The notes: generated from the letters alone by a model not told the origin. A stretch of DNA of 64,000 bases from CAZBRS01 sp964494475 (GCA_964494475.1 CAZBRS010000010.1:1-64000), one strand, 5' to 3'. Positions 54,088 to 63,321 are shown, counted from the first letter of the stretch. Translations and numbers: made by a program.

Positions 54088-55353
54088 TCACTCGTCGGGG
54101 TGCTTGATCTCGGCCTTCGCCCCGTCGCCGTGGATGCGCTCCCAGAGCGTCGCGAGGGCGTCGGCGTAGCGCTTGTCTCCGCTGAGGTCGAGGGCGGCCT
54201 CGAGCTGCAGGCGCGCGGTGCGCTCGTCGGCGCGGAAGACGGCCAACTCGGACTGCTGGTGCAGGAAGCTGGCGGCGAACTCGATCTGCTGGCGCGTGTA
54301 GCTGCGGGAGCGGTACGCGTGGCGCTGCGACGGGTCGGAGAGCACACGCCAGGCCTCGTCGAACGCCAGGCGAACCAGGCGCACGTCGGCGGTCAGCTCG
54401 TCGGAGAGGCCCTCGCGCGTCAGGTAGCCCTCGAAGCGGGCGACCTCCTGGCGGTACTTGGTCTCGATCTCGCGCGGATGGGCGGTCCAGTGCACGTCGA
54501 GGATCTCGAAGTGGCTGCCGGTGTTGACCGCCGCCAGGCGGGCCTCCACGGCCTCCTTGACGTCGAGGTTCTGCGTGATGCGCAGGGGCTCCACGCGCGC
54601 GTCGAGCAGCTCGAACGCGAACAGCAGCAACAGCAGCCGAGCGCCGCGCACGGGGCCCAGCTTGCCCTTGTCGATGACGGTGCGCGTGTTGAGGTTGCCC
54701 GTGCAGTATTGCTCGACCAGGTCGTTCTCGGCGCCCCTGGCATAGAGGGGCGTCTCGAACGTGGCCAGGGGAAAGCGGAACATCAGGTTGCCCAGGCGCG
54801 GCTCGAGCTCTTTCAGCGAGCACGCCTCGACGCGAGCGCGGTAGTGCGAAAAGAGCAGCGGCGCGAGCGGGATGGCGATGGGATCCTTCGGCACGTCGTC
54901 GCGCGCCGTGAAGGTGACCTGTCCGGAGCCCGGCGCCAGGCAGCGCTCCACGAGCTCGACGCGCCCGGCGCGCATCGCGTGCGCGAGCTCTTGCACCGTG
55001 ACGAGGCCCGCGCGAAACAACGAGACCGAGACTGGCTTCTTCTCGGCCGCGGCCGCGCGCAACACGGCCTCCAGCCGCGCTTGATCGAGGCCCGGCTGGG
55101 CCCGGAGGCGCGCGGTGAGCATCGTGTCGTCGTCGAAGCCCCTGGACGCGATCCGTTGCAGCGAGCCCTTCGAGAGCCCGCAGGTGGCCTCGAAGCCGTC
55201 GTCGCGCTTCACGACCAGTACGCCGCTGGCGTCTTGCCGACCCAGGCGGACGAGCAGGTGCGCGAGGGGGGCCCCGTCGACGGGCTCGGTGCTGACGAGC
55301 GCCGGGCCCAGATCATCGATGGAGTCGTGCTGCAGGAAGCGTAGCGTTGGCAT
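54088..55353 (-). CDS. DUF4388-type regulator with degenerate J-domain
   Basis: A 421-residue protein. The first part (about 25-170) looks like a DUF4388/PATAN-type regulatory domain (GRQDASGVLVVKRDDG, the LRAQPGLDQARLEAVLRAA helix, SLFRAGLVTVQELAHAMRAGRVELV). A C-terminal segment (about 290-355) resembles a J-domain: HFEILDV, REIETKYRQEV and AFDEAWRVLSDPSQRHAYR. The HPD motif needed to activate DnaK is absent, so it may be only a protein-binding module. Such proteins are frequent in Myxococcota. A promoter at 55360-55388 would start transcription at the ATG, so the mRNA is probably leaderless. Confidence 0.8.
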   Translation of the reverse strand: MPTLRFLQHDSIDDLGPALVSTEPVDGAPLAHLLVRLGRQDASGVLVVKRDDGFEATCGLSKGSLQRIASRGFDDDTMLTARLRAQPGLDQARLEAVLRAAAAEKKPVSVSLFRAGLVTVQELAHAMRAGRVELVERCLAPGSGQVTFTARDDVPKDPIAIPLAPLLFSHYRARVEACSLKELEPRLGNLMFRFPLATFETPLYARGAENDLVEQYCTGNLNTRTVIDKGKLGPVRGARLLLLLFAFELLDARVEPLRITQNLDVKEAVEARLAAVNTGSHFEILDVHWTAHPREIETKYRQEVARFEGYLTREGLSDELTADVRLVRLAFDEAWRVLSDPSQRHAYRSRSYTRQQIEFAASFLHQQSELAVFRADERTARLQLEAALDLSGDKRYADALATLWERIHGDGAKAEIKHPDE

Positions 55354-55359
55354 GGACGC

Positions 55360-55388
55360 ATGCTAGGAAAAGCAGCCCCATCCGTCAA
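55360..55388 (-). promoter_or_regulatory. Candidate leaderless promoter for the DUF4388/J gene
   Basis: TTGACG (55388-55383), a 17-base spacer and TAGCAT (55365-55360), with six bases between the -10 and the ATG at 55353. No Shine-Dalgarno sequence lies before the gene. Confidence 0.6.
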
Positions 55389-55414
55389 GGAAAGGACGGG
55401 CGTCGACGCTCGGG

Positions 55415-57715
55415 TCAGAACGACACTCCCTCGGTCACGCGCGCGTCGAGGCGGTTCCCCAGGAAGAGCTCTCCGTCGAAGCCGTAGTGTTCGCGGTAGG
55501 CCATCCAACTCCCGAGCACGCGCTTCACGTAGGCACGGTTCTCGGCGAACGGGATCTCCTCGACGAACGCATCGAGCGGCGCATCGGGCTTCTCTCGGAC
55601 CCAGGCGGCCAGATAGTTCGGGCCGGCGTTGTAGGCGGCGATGGCCAGAGGCTCCTGGCCGAGGAAGCGGTCGAGCAGCAGGCGCAGGTAGCGCGCCCCG
55701 TAGCGCACGGCGGTGGCCGGCTCGTACAGGCGCGTCGCGTCGAAGGGCCCGGACCCGGGCTCGAGAAGAGCGGCCAGGCGCGCGCCGGTCTCGGGCATCA
55801 CCTGGAAGACGCCCATCGCGCCGGCGGGGCTCACGATGCGCTCGTCGAACGCCGACTCGCGCTGCGCGATGGCCCACAGCAGGAAGGGGTCGAGGGATTC
55901 GGCGCGAGCCGCCGCGAGGACGTGCTGGCGATAGGCCAGGGGCAGGGCAGGCGACTCCGGAGAGGACTCCGGCGCGGCCGACGTCGTGGGCAGGGCCCGC
56001 CACGACCCTACGTGCCGCAGCGCGAGCGCCTCGTCGCCCGCTCGCGCCAGGAGCGGGACCAGGCGAGGCGCGAGCTCGCGACCGACCTTGCCGATCGCCC
56101 GCAGGGCGGCCTGGTCGGCCAGCCAGGCCTTGCGCTCGCGGCGGGGGCCCGCCACCGCCTTCAACGTCTCGCCCCAGTGTCCCACGGTCGGCCCCCGGTA
56201 ATCGGTGACCGGGAGCGCGGGGAAGCCAGCGATCGCCTGCACGCCGCCCTGGCGGAGCGCCCGCGACCGGTTCACGAGCACCCTCAGGTAGTCGCGCGCG
56301 CCGGCCTCGAGCCCATGATCCAGAAGGTACCGGGCGGCGCGCACCTCGGGCAGGTCGGGCGGCGTCGCGATATCGGCGATCGCGTCGACGCCCAGGCGGG
56401 GCAGGGCGGCCAACCGCTCGGCGTCGGGCCCCGGCGCAGAAAGGCGTGCGCCTCCGAGCAGCCGATCGACCACGACGCCCTCGCCCTCGATCAACAGGAG
56501 CGCATCGGCCCGAATCGCCAACCGCCGCGACGACGCGAGCAACCGGTAGTACCGATCGGGTCCCGCCAACGCCTCGTCGTAGTCACGCGTCGCCCGCCCG
56601 CGGTCGCGCTCCGCCTCGTGTACACGACCCAGCCAGTACGTCGCGCGCTGGCGATCGTCGGCGCGCACGGAGCGCTGGCGAAAGGCCTCCAGCGCCGCCA
56701 GCGCTCGATCGAAGCGTCCGGTACGGTAGAGCAGCCACGCGAGCGTCCAGAGCTCGCCGGTCGTCCTGGGCGGCGGTCGGCGGACGCGATCGCCCTCGCG
56801 CAGGTGAGCGAGGTAGAGGCGCAGCGCCTCGTCGTAGTGGCCGAAGGTGACCAGGTACTCGACCAGGCGCAGGCGCGTCGCGACCGGGCTGGAGGTCGTC
56901 GCCAGCGCCAGGGCCGTCAACTCGAGGCCGCGCGGATGATCGCCGCTCATGAAGGCGGTCTTCAACGCCCACGACAGACCCGAGCGAGAGCCGTGGCGCT
57001 TCCACGCGGCCAGGTAGGCCTCGTGAGCCTCCTTCACGCGACCCAGGCGGAACAGGCTGCGCCCCTCGGAGGTCAGCGCCTCCCTTTCGACAGCGGCCCC
57101 CCCGGGCCCCTCGCGGAGCGCACGAAAGAGGGCGATCGCGCGCTCCCACCGCCCGGTCTGGAACGCGCGTCGCGCTGCGTCGAGCGTGGGCTTCGCCTCC
57201 GAGGCCTGCGCGCGATCGTCGCCGGGCGGAAGACAGGCCACCAGGACCGCCCGGCGCTCCGCGTTCGTCTGGTCCGAAGGCACGGCCGCCAGGTCGCGGG
57301 CCGCGCCCTTCGCGTCGCCGAGGCGCGCGCGGGCGGCCGCGCGAAGCTCGAGCACGCGGCCTCGCCAGGGGAGCGCCGGGAAGCGGGCCAGCACGTCGGA
57401 CGCGGACGCGTCGGCGTCGCGCGCGCGCCCGGCGCGGAGCAGCACGTCGGGGAGCGCCAGTCGAGCGAGGTGAGCGAAGGGCGCCGACGGGACCCTGGTG
57501 ACGGCCTCGAACGCCCGCGCGGCCTCGGTGAACCGACCCGCCCGCAGCGCGTGGTTCGCCGTAAGGAACGCGGAGAGGTCCTCCGGCAACCCGTCGACGG
57601 CGCCGGGGGCGCTGGCCCAGTCCGCGAGGCGCTCCTCGGCGAACCCCGTGGCGGCGTCCCAGCATCGCTCGTCGGCCGCGATCGGGCTGGGCCCCGCCAG
57701 CGCCAGCAGCGCCAC
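55415..57715 (-). CDS. Soluble lytic murein transglycosylase (Slt-like), start uncertain
   Basis: This periplasmic enzyme cleaves peptidoglycan glycan strands to anhydro products. The N-terminal two-thirds is a helical superhelix of tetratricopeptide-like repeats. The C-terminal goose-lysozyme-like domain (about 610-750) has AIAQRESAFDERIVSPAGA with catalytic Glu, GVFQVMPETG and AIAAYNAGPNYL, all family motifs. The start is a problem: GTG at 57715 is the only usual start codon near, but it cuts into what looks like a longer signal peptide (SRSRLGLRVGSLLVALLALAG) that extends upstream with no ATG, GTG or TTG in frame. A rare start or sequence error is possible. Confidence 0.88.
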   Translation of the reverse strand: MALLALAGPSPIAADERCWDAATGFAEERLADWASAPGAVDGLPEDLSAFLTANHALRAGRFTEAARAFEAVTRVPSAPFAHLARLALPDVLLRAGRARDADASASDVLARFPALPWRGRVLELRAAARARLGDAKGAARDLAAVPSDQTNAERRAVLVACLPPGDDRAQASEAKPTLDAARRAFQTGRWERAIALFRALREGPGGAAVEREALTSEGRSLFRLGRVKEAHEAYLAAWKRHGSRSGLSWALKTAFMSGDHPRGLELTALALATTSSPVATRLRLVEYLVTFGHYDEALRLYLAHLREGDRVRRPPPRTTGELWTLAWLLYRTGRFDRALAALEAFRQRSVRADDRQRATYWLGRVHEAERDRGRATRDYDEALAGPDRYYRLLASSRRLAIRADALLLIEGEGVVVDRLLGGARLSAPGPDAERLAALPRLGVDAIADIATPPDLPEVRAARYLLDHGLEAGARDYLRVLVNRSRALRQGGVQAIAGFPALPVTDYRGPTVGHWGETLKAVAGPRRERKAWLADQAALRAIGKVGRELAPRLVPLLARAGDEALALRHVGSWRALPTTSAAPESSPESPALPLAYRQHVLAAARAESLDPFLLWAIAQRESAFDERIVSPAGAMGVFQVMPETGARLAALLEPGSGPFDATRLYEPATAVRYGARYLRLLLDRFLGQEPLAIAAYNAGPNYLAAWVREKPDAPLDAFVEEIPFAENRAYVKRVLGSWMAYREHYGFDGELFLGNRLDARVTEGVSF

Positions 57716-57760
57716 CAGCAGCGATCCGACCCGAAGCCCGAGGCGCGAACGCGAGACCCC

Positions 57761-57789
57761 TTGTTCCCCGACGCCGCCCGCTGTACCGT
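57761..57789 (+). promoter_or_regulatory. Candidate promoter for the DUF2804 gene
   Basis: TTGTTC (57761-57766), a 17-base spacer and TACCGT (57784-57789), 32 bases before the GTG start. Confidence 0.5.
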
Positions 57790-57820
57790 AGCAGCACGTC
57801 GACCTCGTGGAGTCACCGGC

Positions 57821-58882
57821 GTGGCTTCGAACCCTTCGAACGACAAGCCCGTTCCCGCGCCATCGCGCCTGGTCTCGGCCGGTCGCGCCACCCACGGCTG
57901 GTTCGCCGAAGCGGTGCGCGTGCCCAACCTCATCGACGAGGAGTTCGGCGGCCTCTACGGCCGTCGGTCGCTGCGGCGCCTGCGCCTCAAGCAATGGCAG
58001 TTCTTCCTGATCGACGCGCCCGACTGCCTGGCGGGGGTGGCCGTGGTCGACGCGGGCTACGTGGGGAACACGTTCGCCTGGGTGTTCGACAAGCGCACGC
58101 GCACGCTCGAAGAGCGCAACGTGATCTACCCGTTCGGGGGCGCCCTCGAGGTCTCCACGTCCAGCGTACGCGGCGTCACGCGCGCCGAGGGCAAGGGCGT
58201 CGACCTCACCATCACGAACCGGTACGAAGACGGCGTGCGCACGATCCAGGGGCGCTTCCCGGCCCGCGGCACGCACGGCGCCATCTCGTTCGATCTGCGC
58301 ATCTCCGACCCGCCGCTCGAGCGCCCGCCCATGGTGGTGTGCTGGCCCGTAGCCGAGAAGCGCAGCGCCTGCACCCACAAGATCGGGGGCCTGGCCGTGT
58401 CGGGGTCGGTGCGCGTGGGCGAGCGCGTGTATCCCGTGCCCGAAGGGCAGGGCACGGCCGCGATGGATCACACCCAGGGCTTCTTCCCCTACCATACGTA
58501 CTGGAACTGGGCCTCGTGCTCGGGCCTCTCCGACTGGGGCACGCGCGTCGCGATCGACGTCGACCTGGTCAAGGGCGAGGGCAGTGACCAGAACCGGAAC
58601 TGCTTCGTGTGGTTCGACCGCCAGCTCGTCCGGTTGCCGGCGGTGACGTTCACCTACTCGCAGCCCGCCCACGACTGGCACCTCGCGTCGACCGACGGCC
58701 GGCTCGACCTGCGCTTCCACCCGCTGGCCGTGCGGCGCGATCGCCTCGACCACCTGCCCATCGGGTACGACTTCTCGCAACCCATCGGTACGTTCACGGG
58801 CACGCTCGTCGACAACGACGACGTGGTGCACGCCATCAAGGACGCCTGGGGCGTGGCCGAGGAGCACACCGCGCGCTGGTGA
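57821..58882 (+). CDS. DUF2804-family protein
   Basis: A 353-residue protein resembling DUF2804, a beta-sandwich family of unknown function. Visible landmarks are LKQWQFFLIDAPDCLAGVAVVD, GGALEVSTSS, HKIGGLAVSGSVRVGE, the DHTQGFFPYHTYWNWASCSG segment (the best conserved), and SDQNRNCFVWFD. There is no signal peptide. The GTG at 57821 is chosen for its GGAG at eight bases; no ATG is available. It diverges from the transglycosylase. Weak similarity in layout to lipocalin-like carotenoid/tocopherol cyclases has been suggested for such proteins, but I do not see proof here. Confidence 0.85.
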   Translation: MASNPSNDKPVPAPSRLVSAGRATHGWFAEAVRVPNLIDEEFGGLYGRRSLRRLRLKQWQFFLIDAPDCLAGVAVVDAGYVGNTFAWVFDKRTRTLEERNVIYPFGGALEVSTSSVRGVTRAEGKGVDLTITNRYEDGVRTIQGRFPARGTHGAISFDLRISDPPLERPPMVVCWPVAEKRSACTHKIGGLAVSGSVRVGERVYPVPEGQGTAAMDHTQGFFPYHTYWNWASCSGLSDWGTRVAIDVDLVKGEGSDQNRNCFVWFDRQLVRLPAVTFTYSQPAHDWHLASTDGRLDLRFHPLAVRRDRLDHLPIGYDFSQPIGTFTGTLVDNDDVVHAIKDAWGVAEEHTARW

Positions 58883-58897
58883 ATTCGGCGCCACGGT

Positions 58898-60703
58898 TCA
58901 TCCCCCCAGCACGGTGCAGCCGAGGGCCCCATTGAACACGGGGTCGGGCAGGACCCGCACGTCGCGCCCCGTCGAGAGCACGAGCAGGCTCCGCAGGCCG
59001 GGACCGGCCGCGCCCCCCGCCAGCAGCACGGGCCCCTCGGCGAACCGCGCCAGGATGGGCACGAGCCGCTGGACCACCGAGCGGTTCACGCCCGCCGCGA
59101 TGTTCGGCACCGAGCATCCCTCGACGAGGCGCGAGATCACCTCGGTCTCGCCGAAGGTCGCGCACGTCGCCGACACGTCGACCGGGTTCTCCCACTCGGC
59201 CAGGAAGCGATCGAGGGGCACGTCGAGCAGGCGCGCCATGTTCTCGAGGTAGCGCCCCGATCCGGCGGCGCACTTGTCGTTGAGCACGAAGTCGACCACG
59301 CGCCCGCCCGCCACCTCGAGGACCTTCACGTCCTGACCCCCCAGGTCGATCAGCACGAAGTCCGACAGGCCCGATTGGTGGACGGCGCCGGCCCCGTGGG
59401 CCTGCACCTCGGGCACGATCTCGGTGCCCGCCAGACGCACCGAGTAGCGCCCGTAGCCGGTAGAGACCACGCGGGCTCGCGAGACGAGCGACGCATCGCC
59501 GAGCAACCGCCCGAACGCGCCACCGTCGAGGACCAGCTCCCCCTCGGAGGTTCGACCGAGCCCGCAGAGGAAGGGCACGGTCTCCAGCACCGTCTTCTTC
59601 ACGGCGCCGTCGGCCTCGCGGAGCACGACCTTGGTGCGTCGGCTGCCCAGGTCGATCCCGAGCAGGGGCACTCCGCGCGCGGACCGACGCCGGGGCCGCG
59701 GAGCCGTGGGCAGGGCCGCGAGGAAGGCGTCGAGGCGCAGGCGCGTGGCGGCGTCGGCGCCCGTCGGGCGATCGGCCTCGATGACGGCGAGCGGCAGGTG
59801 GCCGAGGGCGCGAGTGACCGCCTCGAGCTCGGCGTTGTGGTGGCAGAAGCTCTGCAGGTAGACGACCACCCCCTCGACGCCACGGCGCGTCAACTCGGGG
59901 ACGAAGCTCGCGAGGCGATCGTGGATGGAGTACGCGTAGGCGTAGCGGGAGGCGTACTGGACCGCGAGATCGTCCTCGGGGTCGAGCTGCGCGAAGTCGC
60001 GTTGGGTCTCGTTCAAGACCACCTTGGCGCCGCGCTCTTCGAGGTGGTCGTGCACGTCGGCCAGGATGGGCGGGACGCCGAAGAAGGCCACGCGATGGTC
60101 GAAGCGTGTCGGCGTGCGCGCGGCAGACGCCTCGAGCAGCGCGGCCACCTCGCGCTCGTAGGCGAGCCGGTCACCGCCGAGGTCGGTGGCGCGCACCAGG
60201 ACGAGGGCGTTCTCGCGCCCCGTGACCGTGCCCTCCTGCCAGGTGCGCCGATCGAGCTCGCCGAGGGCGCGGCGCAGGGGCACCAGGCCTCCGTAGACGT
60301 CGGCCACCGTCGCCAGGCTCACGTCGAAGCTGGAGGCGAAGCGCGCGAGCTCGCGCCGCAGGCGGGGAACGTCGCCGCGCTCGGGCGGGAACAGGAACGC
60401 GCGCACGGGCGGGCCGCCGAGGACGGGCAGGAGGTCGAGGAGCAGGCGATTCTGCGTGCAATCGCCGCGCGCCACCACCACCACCTCGTCGACGCCGCCG
60501 GCTTCGAGCGCGGCGCCCACGATGCCGCGCGTCCACGCGCACTGGGTCGGCGCGAAGCCGACGGCGTGGGCGCGGTCGAGCAGGCGCTCGGGACTGGTCG
60601 ACGTGATGAAGCGGTTGTTCAGGTCGATCACGCGGTGGCCCGCGGCGAGCAGCACCTCGAGGGGCAAGGTGCCGGTGATGCCGACGTCGCGTGTCTGCGT
60701 CAT
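58898..60703 (-). CDS. Fusion of HgdB-type dehydratase subunit and BadF/HgdC-type ATPase activator
   Basis: A 601-residue protein joining two normally separate partners. Residues 1 to about 340 resemble the 2-hydroxyacyl-CoA dehydratase/benzoyl-CoA reductase D-component, with three Cys (C55, C82, C287) suited to hold a [4Fe-4S] cluster. Residues about 350-601 are the activator ATPase: GIDLGSRRTKVVL, IDLGGQDVKVLE and Cys478 in NDKCAAGSGR with Cys514 in ATCATFGETEV, matching the activator's bridging cluster ligands. In free-standing systems the ATPase drives low-potential electrons into the subunit. It is coupled by ATGA to the gene upstream. The substrate is unknown. Confidence 0.9.
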   Translation of the reverse strand: MTQTRDVGITGTLPLEVLLAAGHRVIDLNNRFITSTSPERLLDRAHAVGFAPTQCAWTRGIVGAALEAGGVDEVVVVARGDCTQNRLLLDLLPVLGGPPVRAFLFPPERGDVPRLRRELARFASSFDVSLATVADVYGGLVPLRRALGELDRRTWQEGTVTGRENALVLVRATDLGGDRLAYEREVAALLEASAARTPTRFDHRVAFFGVPPILADVHDHLEERGAKVVLNETQRDFAQLDPEDDLAVQYASRYAYAYSIHDRLASFVPELTRRGVEGVVVYLQSFCHHNAELEAVTRALGHLPLAVIEADRPTGADAATRLRLDAFLAALPTAPRPRRRSARGVPLLGIDLGSRRTKVVLREADGAVKKTVLETVPFLCGLGRTSEGELVLDGGAFGRLLGDASLVSRARVVSTGYGRYSVRLAGTEIVPEVQAHGAGAVHQSGLSDFVLIDLGGQDVKVLEVAGGRVVDFVLNDKCAAGSGRYLENMARLLDVPLDRFLAEWENPVDVSATCATFGETEVISRLVEGCSVPNIAAGVNRSVVQRLVPILARFAEGPVLLAGGAAGPGLRSLLVLSTGRDVRVLPDPVFNGALGCTVLGG

Positions 60704-61659
60704 CGGGCCTCCAGGCGTGCCCGCGCGAAGGCCTCGAGGCGCAGCACCTCGGCGCCCGACAGCGGCCGGCGGGTCTCGGCCTCGAGGGGCAGCACGGGCA
60801 CCCCGAGCCAGCGCGGGAAGCCCACGCGCTCGAGGTTCGACGCGCCGAAGGGCGACGTCACGAGCACCCAGCCATCGAGCCTGCGGGGCGCCTCGAGGGC
60901 GCGCATGGCGCGGGCGCGTGCGGCCAGGCCGTAGGGCAGCGCGAACCTCAGGTAGCGTTGCAGGAGCGTCGCCGACGGCTCGATGAACGCGCAAGCATGG
61001 GTCCACTCATCGACCACGACGCGGGCCCCCAGGCGCTCGATGTGCTCGGGGAGGTCGGTGAACAGCTCGACGCCGCCCAGGAGGCCAAGGCGCAGCCGGG
61101 TCGAGCCCGACGCGCCACGGCCCGAGGCGCGCGGCAGGCGCGGCGCCCGCTCGAGCAAGCCCGTTCCCGTCGTCACGGCCAGCGCGTCGCGGTAGACACG
61201 GGAAGGGCAGGGCGGTCGTTCGGACTCCCCCTGCTCCCGGTCCCATTCCCGGAGCCCGGCGCGCAGCGACTCGTCGCGGCCGTGCAGCGCCTCGGCCTCC
61301 GACAGATCGACGAGCCCGAAGCGCTCGCCGAAGGCGGCGAGCTCGTCCGTCAACTCACGCTCGTCGGGCACCAGCGGCCACGGGAACGTGTGCACGCCCC
61401 CGGGGCCGAGGCCCGCGGCCAGCGCTCCGTGGATCTCCTTCAGGTCGGCGGCCCCACCCCCATGGACGGACGCCGCGCCGACGGCCCGCGCAGCGCCGAG
61501 CAGGCGAGCGGCCCGGGGATCGAGCCCGCGCCCGCCCGCGACCGCCGTCTTCGAGACCTCGAGATCGTCCTGCAACCGCAGGAAGCGAACGGAGCGGCCC
61601 GCCGAGATCGGGATCTCCCACGGGATCGGAAAGACGGCGACGAGGGGCGCTTCAGTCAC
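60700..61659 (-). CDS. HgdB/BcrC-like second subunit, cysteine-poor
   Basis: A 319-residue protein resembling the D-component family (for example VELFTDLPEHIERLGARVVVDEW and FALPYGLAARAR), probably the partner of the fused protein downstream. Unlike that protein it has only two Cys (RPPCPS, THACAF), so it may not carry its own cluster, or may share one. The GTG start is two bases after the nadE stop, and its stop makes ATGA with the fusion gene, so the three form one operon. It could belong with YjiM or double-cubane-cluster proteins instead of a true dehydratase. Confidence 0.78.
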   Translation of the reverse strand: MTEAPLVAVFPIPWEIPISAGRSVRFLRLQDDLEVSKTAVAGGRGLDPRAARLLGAARAVGAASVHGGGAADLKEIHGALAAGLGPGGVHTFPWPLVPDERELTDELAAFGERFGLVDLSEAEALHGRDESLRAGLREWDREQGESERPPCPSRVYRDALAVTTGTGLLERAPRLPRASGRGASGSTRLRLGLLGGVELFTDLPEHIERLGARVVVDEWTHACAFIEPSATLLQRYLRFALPYGLAARARAMRALEAPRRLDGWVLVTSPFGASNLERVGFPRWLGVPVLPLEAETRRPLSGAEVLRLEAFARARLEAR

Positions 61660-61662
61660 GGG

Positions 61663-63321
61663 TCAATCCGGATAGCGGCCCATGACGGGGTAACGCCAGC
61701 CCGGCCCGAAGGCGCGCTCGTGCAGGCGCAACACCGGCGGGGCCTGCCGACGCTTGAACTCGCTGCGGGTCACCAGCCTGGCCACGCGTTCGACGATGTC
61801 GCGGGGCGCGTCGCCACGCTCGGCGATCTGGTCGACGGACTCGTCGTGTTCGAGGAACCGGGCCAGGATGGCGTCGAGGAGCGGGTAGGGCGGCAGATCG
61901 TCCTGGTCGGTCTGGTCGGGACGGAGCTCGGCCGACGGAACCTTCTCGAGGATGGCGCGCGGGATGCCGCGGCCCGGGTGGGTGCGGTTGTACCAGCGCG
62001 ACACCTCGTAGACCTCGGTCTTGTAGAGGTCGCCGAGCGGCGAGAGCCCGCCGATGAGGTCGCCGTAGAGGGTGCAGTAGCCGACCGCGAGCTCGCTCTT
62101 GTTGCCCGTGTTCAGCACCGTCCCTCCCAGCTTGTTGGCCAGCGCCATCAGCAGCGTGCCGCGCACGCGCGCCTGCAGGTTCTCTTCGGTCACGTCGAGG
62201 GGCAGATCGGCGAAGACGGGGGCCAACGTCTTGCCGAGCGCGGCCACGGCGCGCGCGATAGGCAGCTTGTGGAGCCGAATTCCGAGCCGTTTCGCGAGGA
62301 TGCGCGAGTCGCTCACGCTGCCCGCCGACGAAATGGCCGAGGGCAGGGTGGCGGCGAGGACGTGCGCGGGCCCCAGGGCTTCGACCGCCAGGGCCGCCAC
62401 CAGCGCCGAATCGATGCCGCCGCTCAGCCCGATGACGGCCAGGGGGGGCTGGCGGGTCTTCTCGAAGAAATCTCGAATTCCGAGCACCGCCGCGCGGAAG
62501 CAGGCCTCCGGTGACGTCATCTTCGGCGCTGCGCGCAGCGGCGCGACCTGGTCGTCGTCCCAGAGCAGCAGGTCCTCCTCGAAGCGTCGCGCCCGGGCCA
62601 GCAGCTTGCCTCGGGGGCCCATGACGAAGCTGCCTCCGTCGAACATCAGGCCCTCGTTCATGCCCACCAGGTTGGTGTAGAGCACGGGCCTCTCGTAGCG
62701 TTTCGCGGCGCGCGCGGCCACCTCGAGGCGCTCGGCGTCCTTGGTCACCGAGAACGGCGACGCCGACAGGTTGAGCACGACGTCGACGCCCTGCATCATG
62801 AGGGCCTCGAGGGGATTGGTGCCGTACAGGAAGCACCCGCCACGATGCGTCTCGTACCACAGGTCTTCGCAGACCAGGGGCGCGAAGCGCCGGCCTCCGG
62901 GGAGCACGCCAGCCCGCAGCAAGCCGTTCGGCTTGAAGAATCGTTGCTCGTCGAACACGTCGTAGTTCGGCAACAGCGTCTTGTAGAAGATGTCGACGAC
63001 CTCGCCGGCGTGAAGCTGCGCGACCGCGTTGTAGATGGGCTTGCCGAACGCCTCGCGGTTGAGGTCGACGAAGCCCACCAGCGCGTGCAACGACAGGTCG
63101 CGCGTGGCCGCCGCCACCGTCTTCACGGCCCGGATGTTCTCGTGCACGAACGATTGGCGGTCGAGCACGTCGGTGGGCGGATAGCCAGGGAGCGTGAGCT
63201 CCGGGAACACCACGACGTCGGCGCCGGCGTCAGCCGCCGCTCGCAGCGCTGCCAGGACGCGGTCGACGTTTCGCTGCAGGTCGCCGACGCGCGTGTTCAC
63301 CTGGGCGAGTGCGAAGCGCAT
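61663..63321 (-). CDS. nadE: Glutamine-dependent NAD+ synthetase
   Basis: A 552-residue enzyme that amidates nicotinate adenine dinucleotide, the last step of NAD+ synthesis. The N-terminal glutaminase (nitrilase fold) has the catalytic triad Glu41 (FPELTLPGYPP), Lys114 (YKTLLPNY) and Cys151 (LVCEDLW). The synthetase domain has the PP-loop GLSGGIDSAL and later KSELAVGYCTLYGD. ATG at 63321 is chosen as the start of the first strand. The dehydratase-like genes follow in the same operon. A promoter candidate lies at 63350-63378. Confidence 0.97.
   Translation of the reverse strand: MRFALAQVNTRVGDLQRNVDRVLAALRAAADAGADVVVFPELTLPGYPPTDVLDRQSFVHENIRAVKTVAAATRDLSLHALVGFVDLNREAFGKPIYNAVAQLHAGEVVDIFYKTLLPNYDVFDEQRFFKPNGLLRAGVLPGGRRFAPLVCEDLWYETHRGGCFLYGTNPLEALMMQGVDVVLNLSASPFSVTKDAERLEVAARAAKRYERPVLYTNLVGMNEGLMFDGGSFVMGPRGKLLARARRFEEDLLLWDDDQVAPLRAAPKMTSPEACFRAAVLGIRDFFEKTRQPPLAVIGLSGGIDSALVAALAVEALGPAHVLAATLPSAISSAGSVSDSRILAKRLGIRLHKLPIARAVAALGKTLAPVFADLPLDVTEENLQARVRGTLLMALANKLGGTVLNTGNKSELAVGYCTLYGDLIGGLSPLGDLYKTEVYEVSRWYNRTHPGRGIPRAILEKVPSAELRPDQTDQDDLPPYPLLDAILARFLEHDESVDQIAERGDAPRDIVERVARLVTRSEFKRRQAPPVLRLHERAFGPGWRYPVMGRYPD

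Noticed and set aside
55487..57820. A long plus-strand reading frame before the DUF2804 gene, in frame with it
   Set aside because: The region is antisense to the transglycosylase. The DUF2804 protein begins after a Shine-Dalgarno sequence and promoter near 57821.
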